This document shows, piece after piece, positions 1 through 10,799 of a stretch of DNA of 64,000 bases. How positions within the stretch are numbered: position 1 is the first letter of the stretch; every line of letters starts with the position of its first letter. A program made the translations under genes and the position numbers. Under the pieces are notes generated by a model that saw nothing but the letters and a program-made list of their open reading frames with translations, was not told the origin of the DNA and ran no database searches. This DNA is from Paracentrotus lividus. Lineage: Eukaryota > Echinodermata > Echinoidea > Camarodonta > Echinidae. The DNA lies in NCBI GenBank assembly GCA_940671915.1, contig CALNVZ010003432.1:13434593-13498592 (forward strand), in the 5' to 3' direction.

Positions 1-69
1 ACTTTCCTATGGGTGAAATTGTCTTTAGAAAATCTCTTCTTTCTCTCTTTTTTATCACAAAACCCTACC

Positions 70-448
70 TACCGATACATACTTTTTATTCACTGAAAGA
101 GTTTAATGACAGATATCCTTTGAAATGTAACCATTATCAGGGACATGCAAAAAGAACAATATTGAAGATGAGACCTTGATATAACATGAGCCATGTGTCC
201 AAAAAATGAAACTGGCAGCTGATCGAAACTGAGAATCTCCAAAATACTCTGAAATGCGGAATCGTTCAACAAATCAATTCATTGGAGATAATTCAAGCAA
301 AGGATCTTGGGAAGAGCTCTCTTGGCATTCCAGCACTTCCTCCATAGTGACAGCCTTCATGTACCTTGTTGTGTAGTCTGTAAAAACAGCCACTAAATCT
401 GATTTGAAACTGTATATGCCATCGCGATATTGCTTTAAGACGGGGAAT
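70..448 (-). CDS. Candidate 3'-terminal coding exon plus 3'UTR, unidentified protein
   Basis: Read on the minus strand, a good splice acceptor (pyrimidine-rich stretch then TTGCAG at 449-454) opens an exon whose longest frame runs 57 codons to a TGA at 274-276. The frame needs two bases from an upstream exon. The peptide has a coding look (FPVLKQYRDGIYSFKSDL, later TDYTTRYMKAVTMEEVLE, ending in ELSPMN), mixed charged and aromatic residues and no low complexity. An AATAAA signal follows on the same strand at 85-90, so 70-273 would be 3'UTR. I do not recognise the protein. It lies downstream of REEP exon 2 on the same strand but does not resemble any REEP segment, and REEP exon 2 ends in phase 0, which does not fit this frame. 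It could be the end of a nested gene or a chance frame; a second frame of the same stretch is also open for about 50 codons. Confidence 0.33.
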
Positions 449-1198
449 CTGCAAGAGTATATTTTTGCAAATTTACTGTATCTGCATTCACTTTGTACAG
501 AAATTTCACGAAGTGAAAATTTTTGCATTCAGTAAGACGCGAAATTCGCGAAAATAAAACCACCGGAAAATATTCTGCGTATACAGTAGTCAAATTATTA
601 TTATGTCTTGAGTGAAGACAAGTTAAGTTCTTGGCCAGGCATTCACTGTACCATGGCAAATTAATTGACTGGTTTGCTAAGTTATCATTAGTTGCTGCTA
701 TGTCAGGCAAGCCTTGGTCAAGCTTGCTGGTTTTCACTGGCAAGTTTACACTACGGGTATGGTTTTAAGTACATGTGTTTCCAGAGTAGGAGTTTTAAGT
801 AATTGTGTTTAGTCCTGGGGGTGTTTCATATTGTTCAGTAGACCTAAAGTCCCAGTTAACTTCCTAATTGCGTGCGATAGAGGATGTGCACCATTGAGAA
901 ACTTCTGTCAATGAGTTTGCATGTTAAATACAGGATGGGTGATAGGCATGACTAGGACATGACCCTGGAACAAAAGTCATACCATTATACACCTACAGTA
1001 TGACAGGGTCTGTACAATGAGACTGCACTGGTCAGCATCTATTCTGGACGACAGTCCGTCACCAGGAAGCTGGATTAGTCTTCACTCCAAACAAATTATT
1101 TTAAAGCATCAAATCAGAGTCTGCGCTTGCAGACTAATGGCAGCCAGGGATGCTTCGAGCTGATAAGCAGATAACCATTGAATGAAATACATGCCAGG
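449..1198. other. Stretch with no assigned gene
   Basis: Probable intronic DNA. A minus-strand frame at 435-743 is open for about 100 codons, with a possible acceptor (CTTGCCAG) just upstream of it. I see no family motif and no convincing donor, so it is not called. Confidence 0.4.
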
Positions 1199-2003
1199 AG
1201 GTGGATTCACACCTGCCAGATCGGGAAAAATACCCGTTAATTACGGGAACTTTTCCAATCACCAAATTACGCGTAATTTGTTTTGCATGTTCACACCTGC
1301 CCGAACCGTCTTTTTCGGGAAAAATAACCGAAGTTATAAACAAGGGAAGAAATAGAAAAAACAAAGAAATACATAAGAAAAGCGGGGAAAGAAGGAAAAA
1401 CAAAGAAATACATAAGGAACGAAAAGAAAGAAGGAAAAACAAAGAAATACATAAGGAAAGAGAAGAAAGAAGGAAAAAACAAAGAAATACATAAGAAAAG
1501 TGGGAAAAGAAGGAAAAACAAAGAAATACATAAGGAAAGAGATGAAAGAAGGAAATCAAAGAAATACATAAGGAAAAAGAAGAAAGAAGGAAAAACAAAG
1601 AAATACATAAGGAAAGAGAAGAAAACAAAGAAATACATAAGGAAAGAGCAAAAAGAAGGAAAAACAATGAAATACATAAGAAAAGCGGGGAAAGATGGAA
1701 AAACAAAGGAATACATAAGGAATGAGAAGAAAGAAGGAAAAACAAAGAAATACATAACAAAAAGAAAGGGGGAATAGAAAGTTCCCGTAATTTATGTTCA
1801 CACTACAAAAGTTCCCACGACCTTGGAGAAACTACGCGTAGTTTCGACGAAGTACCTACTAATTTACGGGAATTTATCTTCGGGAATATTACGCGTAATT
1901 TGGTTTCACACTTGCAAAATTACGCGTAGTTTGTGATCGGGGTAAGAATACCCGATCAGAGATTACGGGAACTTTTCCAGATCGGGCAGGTGTGAATCCA
2001 CCT
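1199..2003. mobile_element. Non-autonomous inverted-repeat transposon with internal minisatellite
   Basis: Both ends carry the terminal inverted repeat AGGTGGATTCACACCTGCC followed by a GATC/GGG tract; the right end reads GGCAGGTGTGAATCCACCT. Subterminal copies of ATTACGCGTAATTTG, ATTACGGGAACTTTTCC and palindromic GATCGGG blocks occur on both sides. A 3-bp AGG flanks each end (1196-1198, 2004-2006), a possible but weak target duplication. The centre is a 39-bp tandem array. No transposase frame exists; the long frames inside come only from the 39-bp period being a multiple of three. The superfamily is not assignable from the ends alone. Confidence 0.75.
1361..1760. repeat. 39-bp minisatellite, about 11 copies
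   Basis: Copies of ACAAAGAAATACATAAGG start at 1361, 1400, 1439, 1479, 1518, 1556, 1595, 1625, 1664, 1703 and 1742. The step is 38-40 bp except for one 30-bp copy. The linker is a purine-rich AAAGAGAAGAAAGAAGGAAAA. The plus strand is almost free of pyrimidine runs, giving strong purine strand asymmetry. Confidence 0.9.
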
Positions 2004-3520
2004 AGGGAAACTGGTGAAATTGCCTTATGCCATAAGTGCTGATTCAAGCAAGTTTCAGCATGCCGTAATAGATCATCAAGAAATTCGGATTATTGATAAT
2101 GAAAGACAGGAATACCCTTTTTGAAATCTCCAAAAGGAATACTAGATTCCGCACTGAAATTCATGTGAGCGTGGACAGATAACAAAATCAATTAAAAACA
2201 TGACTTGATTATTTAAAATGTAATTTTTCCCTTCTTCTTCCTCTCTCTCTTTCTGTAACCCGTTGTATGATACTGAGAACTTTTCATAAAGCTGAATGAA
2301 TAGTGATTGTCAAGCATGCTTGCAAGAAATTCTTTTCATTTACAGATGAAACAAAGACAGCTTTTAAAAAATAGATCGATGTCAGATAATTTAAATTATA
2401 TAAGGTCTTTATAATGCTTATGCAATCATGAGTGAAATAAACGGTCGACAAGAGGGGTGTTCTATGTTTCTTCATATATGCGGGCTTAGTATACAATGGG
2501 TTAATATATCTTTTTCATTGATTTCAGACAAATTTTTTCATTTCACAGAAATATATACATGCATCAATGATTGTCTTTGTTTTTGTTACTCATTACCCCA
2601 CAATGCTGCATCTGGTGAACGGTGGAAGAGTTTTCATACATGACAAGAGCAATTCAATGCACTTTGCAAATTTGTCAATATCTCCCTTGTCAATGGATTT
2701 CAAGGCTGCACAAAAATGTACATCATATCCCCTCCTTAAATTCGCACCATATCATACATACATGGAGAATGGCAATTGGCTATCACATTGGGCTATCAGC
2801 AATCTTCAAAGGTCTTCTTTCCCTTTGTCACACCCTCTCTTTCTCATGAGAGAAAATGTGATCTATCAGTAACCCTTCCCTCACACATTACAGTTTTCTT
2901 TACCTGTGGGCTGTTTGTGCATATATCCCAGTCACACCCATGAACTAACCCAAAACCAAGCACTAACTGACATTCATAGAAATGTAACCTTTCATTCAGT
3001 CTGGAGTGGGCTGGGAGTTGGTCCCACCAGTATGACTGCACCCACTCAAATCCAAGATTTCAAAATACAGGGTAGGGGGCACTAACACCAATGTGAATCC
3101 CAAAAGTAGGGGGCCAACCTGGGTACACCAATGACCAGTATCAGGCAACTCATTAACCCCCCCTCCAAAACCAAACAATGCCATATGGTCTGAACTGCAT
3201 GTATGTGTACACGTACATGATGACAATAAGTAAAATTTATACTTATCCACCATGACTACACCATGTAATGATTATTAACTGTACTTTTTTTCCTGTTATC
3301 ATTATTACCTCTCATCCAACTCACTGACTTGGAGATATAAAGTTTTGTAGTGATGACAGGGTCGCTAAATGATATTGTCATTTTTAAGGTCACCCTGTTT
3401 ATAAAAAGGGGAAAAGCCAATTTATTTAACTACCTGAATGTGTAAACCTTGGACAATGTACCTCCAATCTAATTGAGATGTGCAGGACAGGTGCTACATT
3501 ACATCAGGGTTTTCCCCTAC
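2004..3520. other. Stretch with no assigned gene
   Basis: AT-rich, probably intron 2 of the REEP gene. I searched by eye for the next REEP exon (WMMYW motif on the minus strand) and saw none between 1 and 3969. No inverted-repeat element was noticed here. Confidence 0.4.
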
Positions 3521-3570
3521 ACTTGTTCTTAATTAAATCAAGTATGAATATATTGTATTGTATTGTATTG
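3380..3570 (+). repeat. Possible non-LTR retrotransposon 3' tail
   Basis: A GGTCACCCTGTTTATAAAAAGGGG-like stretch (key words GGTCACC and TTATAAAAAGGGG) is followed by a TATTG pentamer microsatellite at about 3551-3571. Pentameric tails of this type end CR1/L2-like LINE copies. The same TTATAAAAAGGGG word occurs near a CAATT pentamer tail at 54.4 kb. No coding remnant is visible. Confidence 0.4.
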
Positions 3571-3969
3571 GAACAGGCTTGACAGTCAAAGTTATGGTTT
3601 ATGTTTTGGGAAATTGGCTATTCTTGTGCCAATTATGCAGCACACAAGTTAAATCATCAGGCAAGATATTGTTGACGACTAAATTTACTGAGGAGGCATA
3701 GATCTGAGAGACGCGTCTTGTTCAAGTGTTAAAATAAATCTGCAACGTGATTATCGTTGCTATTTGCTGGTTAGGCATTCAGAGATGTGTATAATAAACA
3801 TGGAGGTTACCTTGTTACCTTCCATGGTATAAATCATTTGTAGTTCAAATTGTTTATGCCTGGGACCGCTATGTTACATCTCCATCCAAGTCGGATGAAA
3901 ACCAGGAACTTTAAGACACCTCATTTGGCATGAAGCGCTTTCATCCAGTCTTACTGCTAAAATACTTAC

Positions 3970-4042
3970 ATATTCTTTGACGTTTCTTGTCTTGACTGCT
4001 TTGTATGAGTAATAGGCCGGGTACAGGGTCCCAAACACCAGT
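3970..4042 (-). CDS. REEP1-4 family protein, coding exon 2
   Basis: This 73-nt minus-strand exon encodes [18 protein letters not shown] then RNVKEY, the near-invariant N-terminal block of the REEP1-4 branch of the TB2/DP1/HVA22 family. These are ER membrane proteins with hairpin segments that shape tubular ER and link it to microtubules. The acceptor is a long pyrimidine tract ending CTCTCAG (4043-4053) and the donor is GTAAGT (3964-3969). The exon starts with one base that completes a codon begun in exon 1 and ends in phase 0, the same exon boundaries as vertebrate REEP1-4, where the next exon starts at a (V)(K/R)WMMYW motif. The residues [12 protein letters not shown] distinguish it from the REEP5/6 branch. 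The following exons are not visible, so they lie left of the window or are too diverged to see. The match is direct; which REEP1-4 member it resembles most cannot be told. Confidence 0.93.
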
Positions 4043-4398
4043 CTGAGAGAAAGACAAAATACAAAATGAAACAAAAATTAGATATATATTTTTCAAAAGT
4101 AGATATTAAAATTAACAAAGAAACAAATTCCTGGAGAATATCAACACTGTACAGTTCATAAAATGTATCAGATTAATAACGTTGCATCACATAATTTCAT
4201 CATCGGCAAAGGAATTTGACAGACTAATTTTGTTCGGTATATCCTATGATAAATACTTTACACAAGTAACACAAAGCTGCTTATAAATTCTTTTTCTCCC
4301 TAATTAATCTAATATGCATCAAGATTTGAATCAACGCGTGAAAGTTACTGCACATATTCCATCCATGTATACTAAACTATCCTCATACACTTTACATT

Positions 4399-4429
4399 AG
4401 TTCATAAGTTCATAAGTTCATAAGTTCAT
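4399..4429. repeat. 8-bp tandem repeat (AGTTCATA)4
   Basis: Four perfect head-to-tail copies of AGTTCATA, the last one truncated by a base. Confidence 0.9.
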
Positions 4430-4994
4430 CTTTGGTGGGTGCCGTCTGGGACGCTGGGGTATCGGCCAGGTGATATAAGTATTGGCGGGAATATTGAATC
4501 GTTGACGTTTGTCCGGGTGTTGCAAAACCATGGCATTTTTCAGGCATAAGGTTCAGGAACAGTATCACAAAACATATCCACACATACGAGACAGATTTCA
4601 CATACATTTTGAGAAATATAACGTCCAGAAGAAGCACAAAATAAGAAAAATAGTCGATAAAACGGGAGACAAAATACCACATAACCTGGTCGCTACTGTG
4701 TAGCGCCCTCATTGATACTATTATTTCAGACAGCTACCCTCTTTGACACCGAAGAAATACCCTGTACAAAATATGGTAACTCGGGCTTGTGAAAAATCCA
4801 AAGGGTTAATTTGGGTCAGTTTTGGTTTTGATGATGATGCCTGGATTAAATGTAATTTCCTAGAGATGGGGAGCTGGATGGCCGCAATATAATGTCAAGG
4901 AAGTGATATGATTCGCCCAAAATTTCTTCTCGATGAAGTCATATCCTCGGCGGACTTGAGCCACTAACAGCTTGATAAGGTGTGTAAAATTAAA

Positions 4995-5582
4995 GGTGTG
5001 TTCACGGTGGATTTTCAAATTTAAACAGCAATATGAATAATGATACAAAAATTTTTATATTTTTTTTTACAAAACACAGATATCTAATGAAACAGAGTGC
5101 TCATTCATGGTCCCCCATTCCCGCTCAGAAGAGTGATCATCTTTCAGATCTCCATTCGGAGGAAAATTTAAAAGCCGAAAAAAGGTGCTTTTTGAAAGAC
5201 GATCAGCTTTGATTCTACGACCTTCATGACCTTGAGCATTGCGAATGCAAGCATCCATGGCTGCGCTGAAATTAGTTTTGGTGAGCTGGGGGGCATTTCA
5301 TCAAAGGACTTGTCGGATATTTTATCCGACAATTTTGCTCTTAGCCAATCAGATGCAAGCATTTCAGTAGCTTATAACAGTTTGTCGGATAAAACGTCCG
5401 ACAAGTCCTTTCATGAAATGCCCCCCAGGACAGTTATAGACAATCTACATGTAATCAGTTTTAAATTTTTTACCATGAACGAAGCATCGCTGATCGTGTT
5501 TGTGTTGTGTGTTTTATAATTGCGTTTTGTAATATGATTCATGTTGCTGTTTAAATTTGAAAAATAGACCATGAACACACCC
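4995..5582. mobile_element. Foldback element with ~50-bp terminal inverted repeats, hosting a nested MITE
   Basis: The left end GGTGTGTTCACGGTGGATTT and the right end (reverse complement GGTGTGTTCATGGTC) continue as matching arms through AAATTTAAACAGCA, then TATGAAT and TACAAAA. The inner part contains a second, smaller inverted-repeat element at 5286-5428. A diverged relative of the internal and right-hand sequence lies at about 18835-19150 in the opposite orientation. No transposase frame. Confidence 0.7.
5286..5428. mobile_element. Short MITE, CTGGGGGGCATTTCAT ends
   Basis: Terminal inverted repeats CTGGGGGGCATTTCAT followed by AAAGGACTTGTCGGA occur at both ends, with a CCAATCAG word in the middle. 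It is 143 bp and non-coding. It lies inside the 4995-5582 element, so it inserted later. A degraded relative is at about 21750-21865. Confidence 0.8.
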
Positions 5583-6025
5583 ATACTGAAGATTCTTGCA
5601 AGAAAAGTGTATGGTCTAGGTGCACAGCAATTTTTTTTTTCGTACAATGATAATGCGGCGGTCACAACTCGCCATACCTTCGACGTGCAACTCCCTATGA
5701 TGGATTTCGTAGAAAAATTGTGCAGCACAGGTACCTCGCAGGCACGTTGCATGTACGATGTGCAGGAAGTTTTTCCAATACCCTTACAACAGAAACACAG
5801 GAATCGCAAAAATTGACCCACGACCTGTGCATGCATTGTGCAATCAACGCAGGCTACGTTGATTGCACGTGCCCAGTAGCCTACGACGAGTTGTGACCAC
5901 CACAAAAGGTACTGGGATTAATTTTACTAGCAAAGTTCCCCTTTTCTTCCAAAACTATTTTCTTTTTTTAACAACGAGGGAAACTGACCCCCAAAAATAT
6001 AAAATGAAAAATGAGCATAGAAAAT

Positions 6026-6098
6026 GGGATTCCCTCGGAATTTGAACCTGAGACTTTCTAATTAATAGACAGGTGATCAACTGACTGAGCTGTGGCAA
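6026..6098 (-). repeat. tRNA-like sequence (SINE head or tRNA pseudogene)
   Basis: On the minus strand an A-box-like CAGCTCAGTCAGTTGATCA is followed by a B box GGTTCAAATTCC (6037-6048) with a nearly intact T-arm (CTCAG paired to CCGAG). The acceptor stem does not pair and the anticodon stem has a mismatch, so this is not a working tRNA. A tRNA-derived SINE remnant is the likeliest source. Confidence 0.5.
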
Positions 6099-7329
6099 AC
6101 CGTTTGTCTGCGTCCGTCCAATAGAAACCCTTATTATTCAATGCTCAAGTGAGCAGAAGCTACAAAACCTGACATGTACACACCCTAAAGGCGCGGTCCC
6201 ACTGGCTTTTTAGGATGATTTGCGTGTGAATTGCTGATTGTTTGTTTTGTTTTTGTTTTTTGTTGCGGAAGAACGAAATTTGTATACGCAACTCATGCGC
6301 AATTAATCCTCTCGCCAGTGGGACCGGGCATTTAGGATAGAAATCAAATTGGGGATACATGTATATATGCAAGGGATCATGGTGAAGTGATACAGCTCTT
6401 TGAATATAAAAAAATTGTATTTTTCATCAAGCTTTAAAGCTAATAAATCGATCATATCTTGAAAATTTGTTTATTTTAATGGAAATAATAGCAATATCAG
6501 GGTCCTAGAACTTGATAATTATAAATTGATACTGTAGGTGACACTAGACATGCCAATGCAGATTTTAAACTATTCCTATCAAAGGATAAACATTGTACTT
6601 GAATCCAAATCCCAAACACCATCTGACATCAGCTATCAAGGGGGAAATAAACATGCGCAGGCTTGTCAAAATACTTGATCCAAATACTAAATCTTATAAA
6701 GCTTCATTCAAGTAGATGTGTAAAGCCGAAATGATAGATGAATGTTTACATGGAAGATTGTAATGTCTACCTTCACTCATCAAGTACAATGTGTTGACAA
6801 ATCAACATCAATATATACCCACACATCTTTGTTGACTAACAGGCTTTTGCCCTTCCCTCATTATACAGGGTTAATATGATCAGAAGAATTGCACATTTAG
6901 ACTTTGGATTAAAGCAGCAGGATTATACTTAATGCCTACAAAATAATGAATGTAGAGACATTTGTAGATCAGATTTTCACAATGGCAATGTCAAGGAATG
7001 GGTGTGTTTCAATAATTTCAATGTTCGGGCAACAAAGCTTCAAACAAAACTCTTTGGTGCAGGCACCCACAGTGACATCTGTCAGTTTCATTTAACTGAT
7101 CTAAAGAAGGGTACATGTAATCCAAGGTAAAGATCAAAAGTAATATAGGTAGTTTAATTATTTGGCTTGATTTATATTCTAATCTCATACTGATTAAATC
7201 TTTAGAGATTTATGTGAATCTGAAGGTCTGCTCGAGTCTCAGGTGCTACATAATCTGCTCACTATACATACATGTATGTATTACATCATGGCAATGGCTC
7301 CTGCACATGCTCTGGGCTTTATCCCGTCT

Positions 7330-7560
7330 AAGATATAGGGTTACATGTCAGGTAATGGTTGCAATAGGGTTTTATGTTAGGTTTAGGGTTAGGCTAGGGT
7401 ATAGTATTACACCAGGGCTAGGGTAGGGTATTGTGTTAAATCCAGGGTTGAATTTAGTCAATTCCTTCAGTGTATGGAATTTATAGCAGAGCAATTGTTG
7501 CCAGAGCAATTTTTTTCGCTGCAGCAAATGTCATGGAATTCATAAAACTGAGAAGATACA
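7330..7560 (+). repeat. Dispersed repeat with degenerate GGGTTAGG words
   Basis: Irregular TAGGGTTAGG/GGGTAGGG words lead into TGTGTTAAATCCAGG, then GTGTATGGAATTTATAGCA, then TGTCATGGAATTC. The same order recurs in the same orientation at about 33955-34320. The GGGTTA words resemble telomeric repeats but are irregular. Confidence 0.6.
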
Positions 7561-7599
7561 ATCTACTCCTGTTATAATGAGGTAATTGGGACTAAGTCA

Positions 7600-8780
7600 T
7601 AAATTTACCTTTTGGGCGATTCTTTGAAAAGTGAACCTTTTTTGGAAAAAATAAAGTTTGTCCTTTTTGTTTTTAAGCTGCACATTCATATAGAGGCATT
7701 GTCTGAAGTTTGTCATGAAAATGCATTTTTATCTTAATTTTAACAATTTTCATGCTCATTTGCATAAATTAACATGCAAAAAATTTGAATAGAAAAATGA
7801 CGTAAAATATCATTGTTTGACCCTGACTTAATTGTATATGTGCGTCTCCTTACTTTGATTATTGTCATTATACCCTTTCTTAACTTCATTCCTATAAATT
7901 TAAATGAAAAATAACGGTGTTGAATTGATTGTTTTAAGATAATTAAACTAAGAAATTAATTGCCATCAAATGTCACACACGTGACCCAAAAACACGAAAA
8001 GTTAACGCCCCCGAAAACCATGGTTCTATATTATTATTACAATTTTTCTCCAAAGCTAGATATAATGTGCCTTGCATCTCACAAATATGAAGCCATGATA
8101 GCTTTTAATTTAGTATTAAATTAACTTTGAAATTGGTCACACACGTGACCCACGGGTCACGTGTGTGACCAACTAGGTCATGCCTTTAAAAAAGGGACCA
8201 GGCTATTCGGCCATTCTTTGAAAAGTGAACCTTTTGGGGACAATATATTTTTGCTTTTGATTAAAGCTGCATATTCAAATAGAGCAATGTCTGAAGTTTC
8301 ATGAAATGATGTTTTTCGTGATTTTTGCAAGTTCATCGCTCATTTGCATAAATTAACATAAATGATAATTAAATGGAAAGAACGGTAAATAAAATATCAT
8401 TTTTTTTAACCCTGATGGGATGGATATGCTGACTTCCTTACTTGGATTACTTCATTATATTATTATTACCGTCTATTCCTTTTAATTCTTACTCTCCAAA
8501 AATAATGTTGTTAAATTGATTATAGTTAAGAAATCAGCCCGGGAAATTAATTGCCTCAAAATGTCACATGACGAAGTAATCAGAAAACGCACAAAAAAGT
8601 TTATGCCCGTGTCTTAACCATGGCTCTGTATTTATTATAATTATTTCTTCAAAGCTAGCATTTAACTGTACCTGGGCATCTCACTAAGTATTGAATCCAT
8701 GACCAAATTTTAATTTGATTATTAATTAGGCAAAGCAAATTGGTCCACGACCACGGTGAACCGCTGGGTGGGGGCGGTCA
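7600..8780. repeat. Diverged ~600-bp tandem duplication
   Basis: Unit 1 (about 7612-8200) and unit 2 (about 8207-8780) share ATTCTTTGAAAAGTGAACC, then AAAGCTGCA, CATTTGCATAAATTAACAT, AAATATCATT, TAACCCTGA, AACCATGG and a closing ATTGGTC block in the same order and at similar spacing. Unit 1 keeps intact GGTCACACACGTGACC motifs; in unit 2 they have decayed (about 8564 and 8740). Non-coding. Confidence 0.8.
7972..8170. repeat. CACGTG-centred repeat motifs, including a 36-bp perfect inverted pair
   Basis: GTCACACACGTGACC occurs at 7972-7986 and 8135-8150, and its reverse complement GGTCACGTGTGTGACC at 8155-8170. The last two are separated only by CACG, making a perfect inverted pair (8135-8170). 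Each motif has GGTCAC/GTGACC arms and a CACGTG E-box core. Confidence 0.9.
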
Positions 8781-8924
8781 TAAATTCTGATTATTTTCAC
8801 TTTAATTGGCTCAAATTAATTTATTTTAGCATTATTATGCTCCAAAATGGTTGTGCAAGAATTTTTGCGAAAAAGCAACAAATAAAAACAACAAAAAGAA
8901 CAAACAAACAAACAAAACAAAAGG

Positions 8925-8985
8925 TCGAAAAAAACAAGGAAATACATAAGAAATTCATAAAACAATGAAATACACAAGGAATTTA
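8925..8985 (+). repeat. Two-unit echo of the 39-bp minisatellite
   Basis: ACAAGGAAATACATAAG and ACAATGAAATACACAAGG follow each other in a purine-rich context, close to the core of the array at 1361-1760. A CAAA microsatellite precedes them. Confidence 0.55.
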
Positions 8986-9419
8986 GTTCGATATCAAATT
9001 TTTTTCCAAGTACAATTGTTAGGAATCCTATAAATATTATGCAAACACAAAATTAGCATTCCAGAAGCTGTAAATTGTCAATTAGTACAAAAATTATGAC
9101 TTCATGCAATGCGTAAATTAGCATAATTAATTCATATAAAATAAATTATTATTATTATGGGAAAATTAACAGTGCTTTCTTGTAGTTACATCACACACTA
9201 CCATCGTGCAAATTTTCGGCGCGCTCGCGCGATCAACAGCCAAGATCTTATAGGGGGCATCATGGCCCCCCCTCCCTACCCGCCCCTCCCCCAGTATTGA
9301 CAGCTACCAAAACACCCCATAATTGACTGACTAGGGTTGAGTTCATTAAAAAATTTACCACAGCGGATATAGTAATTGCTCAAAATGTACATTTATTGCA
9401 TAATACATAATATATTCAT

Positions 9420-9875
9420 TTTTCTGTATAATTTGCCATAGGTCACACACGTGACCCACTAAAATGTCACACACGTGACCCGACATCACGATATAAAATA
9501 ATAGATAAAAAAAGAAATTTCAGAGATGACTCCTATCCAGTGGTATTTTTTGGTTAACAGGTCCATAATGCATATCTCACAGCAATAAGAACATTTCATC
9601 ATTTTAAAACTCACAGGAATTTCAAAATGAAATTGAACTTTCAAAATCATGCCGTTCTGTGAAGTCACACACATGACCCACTTCTTTTGACCTGTGACCT
9701 TGAACATGCATGTTGTTAATATAAAAAAAATATTTACAAATGATAGCCAACAAAATATATTAGCATGATATAAACATTAAATCAGTATATTTTTAAAATT
9801 GTTAGAGTTATAGCCAATTTAAGTCAAGATTTTGCATAATTTCGGTCACACACGTGACCAAGAATGGTCCTTTTA
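9420..9875. repeat. Copy A of the GGTCACACACGTGACC repeat family
   Basis: Motifs lie at 9441-9456, 9466-9480, 9664-9678 (one change) and 9844-9859, with 180-200 bp between the later ones. The whole block matches, inverted, the block at 48265-48700, including the linker words around CATTTTGAAATTCCTGTGAG on the other strand. Short frames in it (9486-9707, minus) are not supported as genes. Confidence 0.85.
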
Positions 9876-10297
9876 AAGTAAATCTATCAATACACAATGT
9901 ACATGTAAATGGGGGAATGTAGACACATGTATACTTTTTAAATTGGGGCCGGGAGAATCTGCTCATTATCACAAAATCTTGTTCAGGTTCTCATTATAAT
10001 GGGAGTAGACTGTATTAACCTGTTGGAGACGAGCTGATTTGGCTGTAACACACATTTCCTATAGACCTCAGCCCGAATATATTCGGGCTCAGTCCCCAAC
10101 GGGTTAATAACATTTGGCTTTATAAAATAAATGAATACTGCATAAACAAGATGTACCCCCTTTAGCCTTAATGTAGCATGATAAGGCAGTGAAACTTTCA
10201 ATGAAAAAAAAAATCCAACTTTAGCATTAAATATTGCGATCAATACCCAATGTTTTACTGACCCCGAGTCCCTAATGACTTGAAATGAAATGAAATG

Positions 10298-10798
10298 AAA
10301 GGGGAAGTTCACCCTGGGTTTAAATTGGATTCTAAAAATGCAGAAAAATAAAAGAAAGATATGAGTGAAGGTTTGAAGAAAACCGACTAAAAGATAACGA
10401 AGTTACAGATGTTTAAAGTTTTGGTTCTGTGACGTCATGTGCGAGCTGCTCTCCTATGTGTTATGTATTTGTTAATTCCATAAAGTGTCATTTTCTCCAA
10501 AAATTTTTTATTTATTTCACCTGGGTGGTTGATATATCGTCAAAAATATATTCATATACATGCCTCTATCAATTCAACCCATTCCTTTATCAAGAACTAT
10601 GAAAAAAGACAAATTCATGGAATTTACATACACAACATATGGGACAGCTGCTCGCACGTGACGTCACATAATCAAAACTTTGAATATTCATAACTTCACT
10701 ATTTTTTGATTGATTTTCTTCAAACTTTCACTCATATTTTGATTTCATTTTTCCGTATTTTTTAGAACCAATAAATTTCCAGGGTGAACTTCTCCTTT
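10298..10798. mobile_element. 501-bp foldback MITE with ~170-bp arms
   Basis: The ends read AAAGGGGAAGTTCACCCTGG and (right, reverse complement) AAAGGAGAAGTTCACCCTGG. The arms stay similar through ATGAGTGAAGGTTTGAAGAAAA, then GTGACGTCATGTGCGAGC with a CRE-like TGACGTCA word, and CCTATGTGTTATGTA. A GAAAT microsatellite touches the left end. No coding capacity. Confidence 0.85.
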
Positions 10799-10799
10799 A

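Noticed and set aside
1134..1801. Long overlapping frames (up to 208 codons) in the minisatellite
   Set aside because: The 39-bp period is a multiple of three, so frames stay open; the peptides are simple Phe/Leu/Ser or Lys/Glu repeats.
6026..6098. Functional tRNA gene
   Set aside because: Only the B box and T-arm are good; the acceptor stem does not pair.
7340..7440. Telomeric repeat or chromosome end
   Set aside because: The GGGTTA words are irregular, and the same block recurs at 34 kb as a dispersed repeat.
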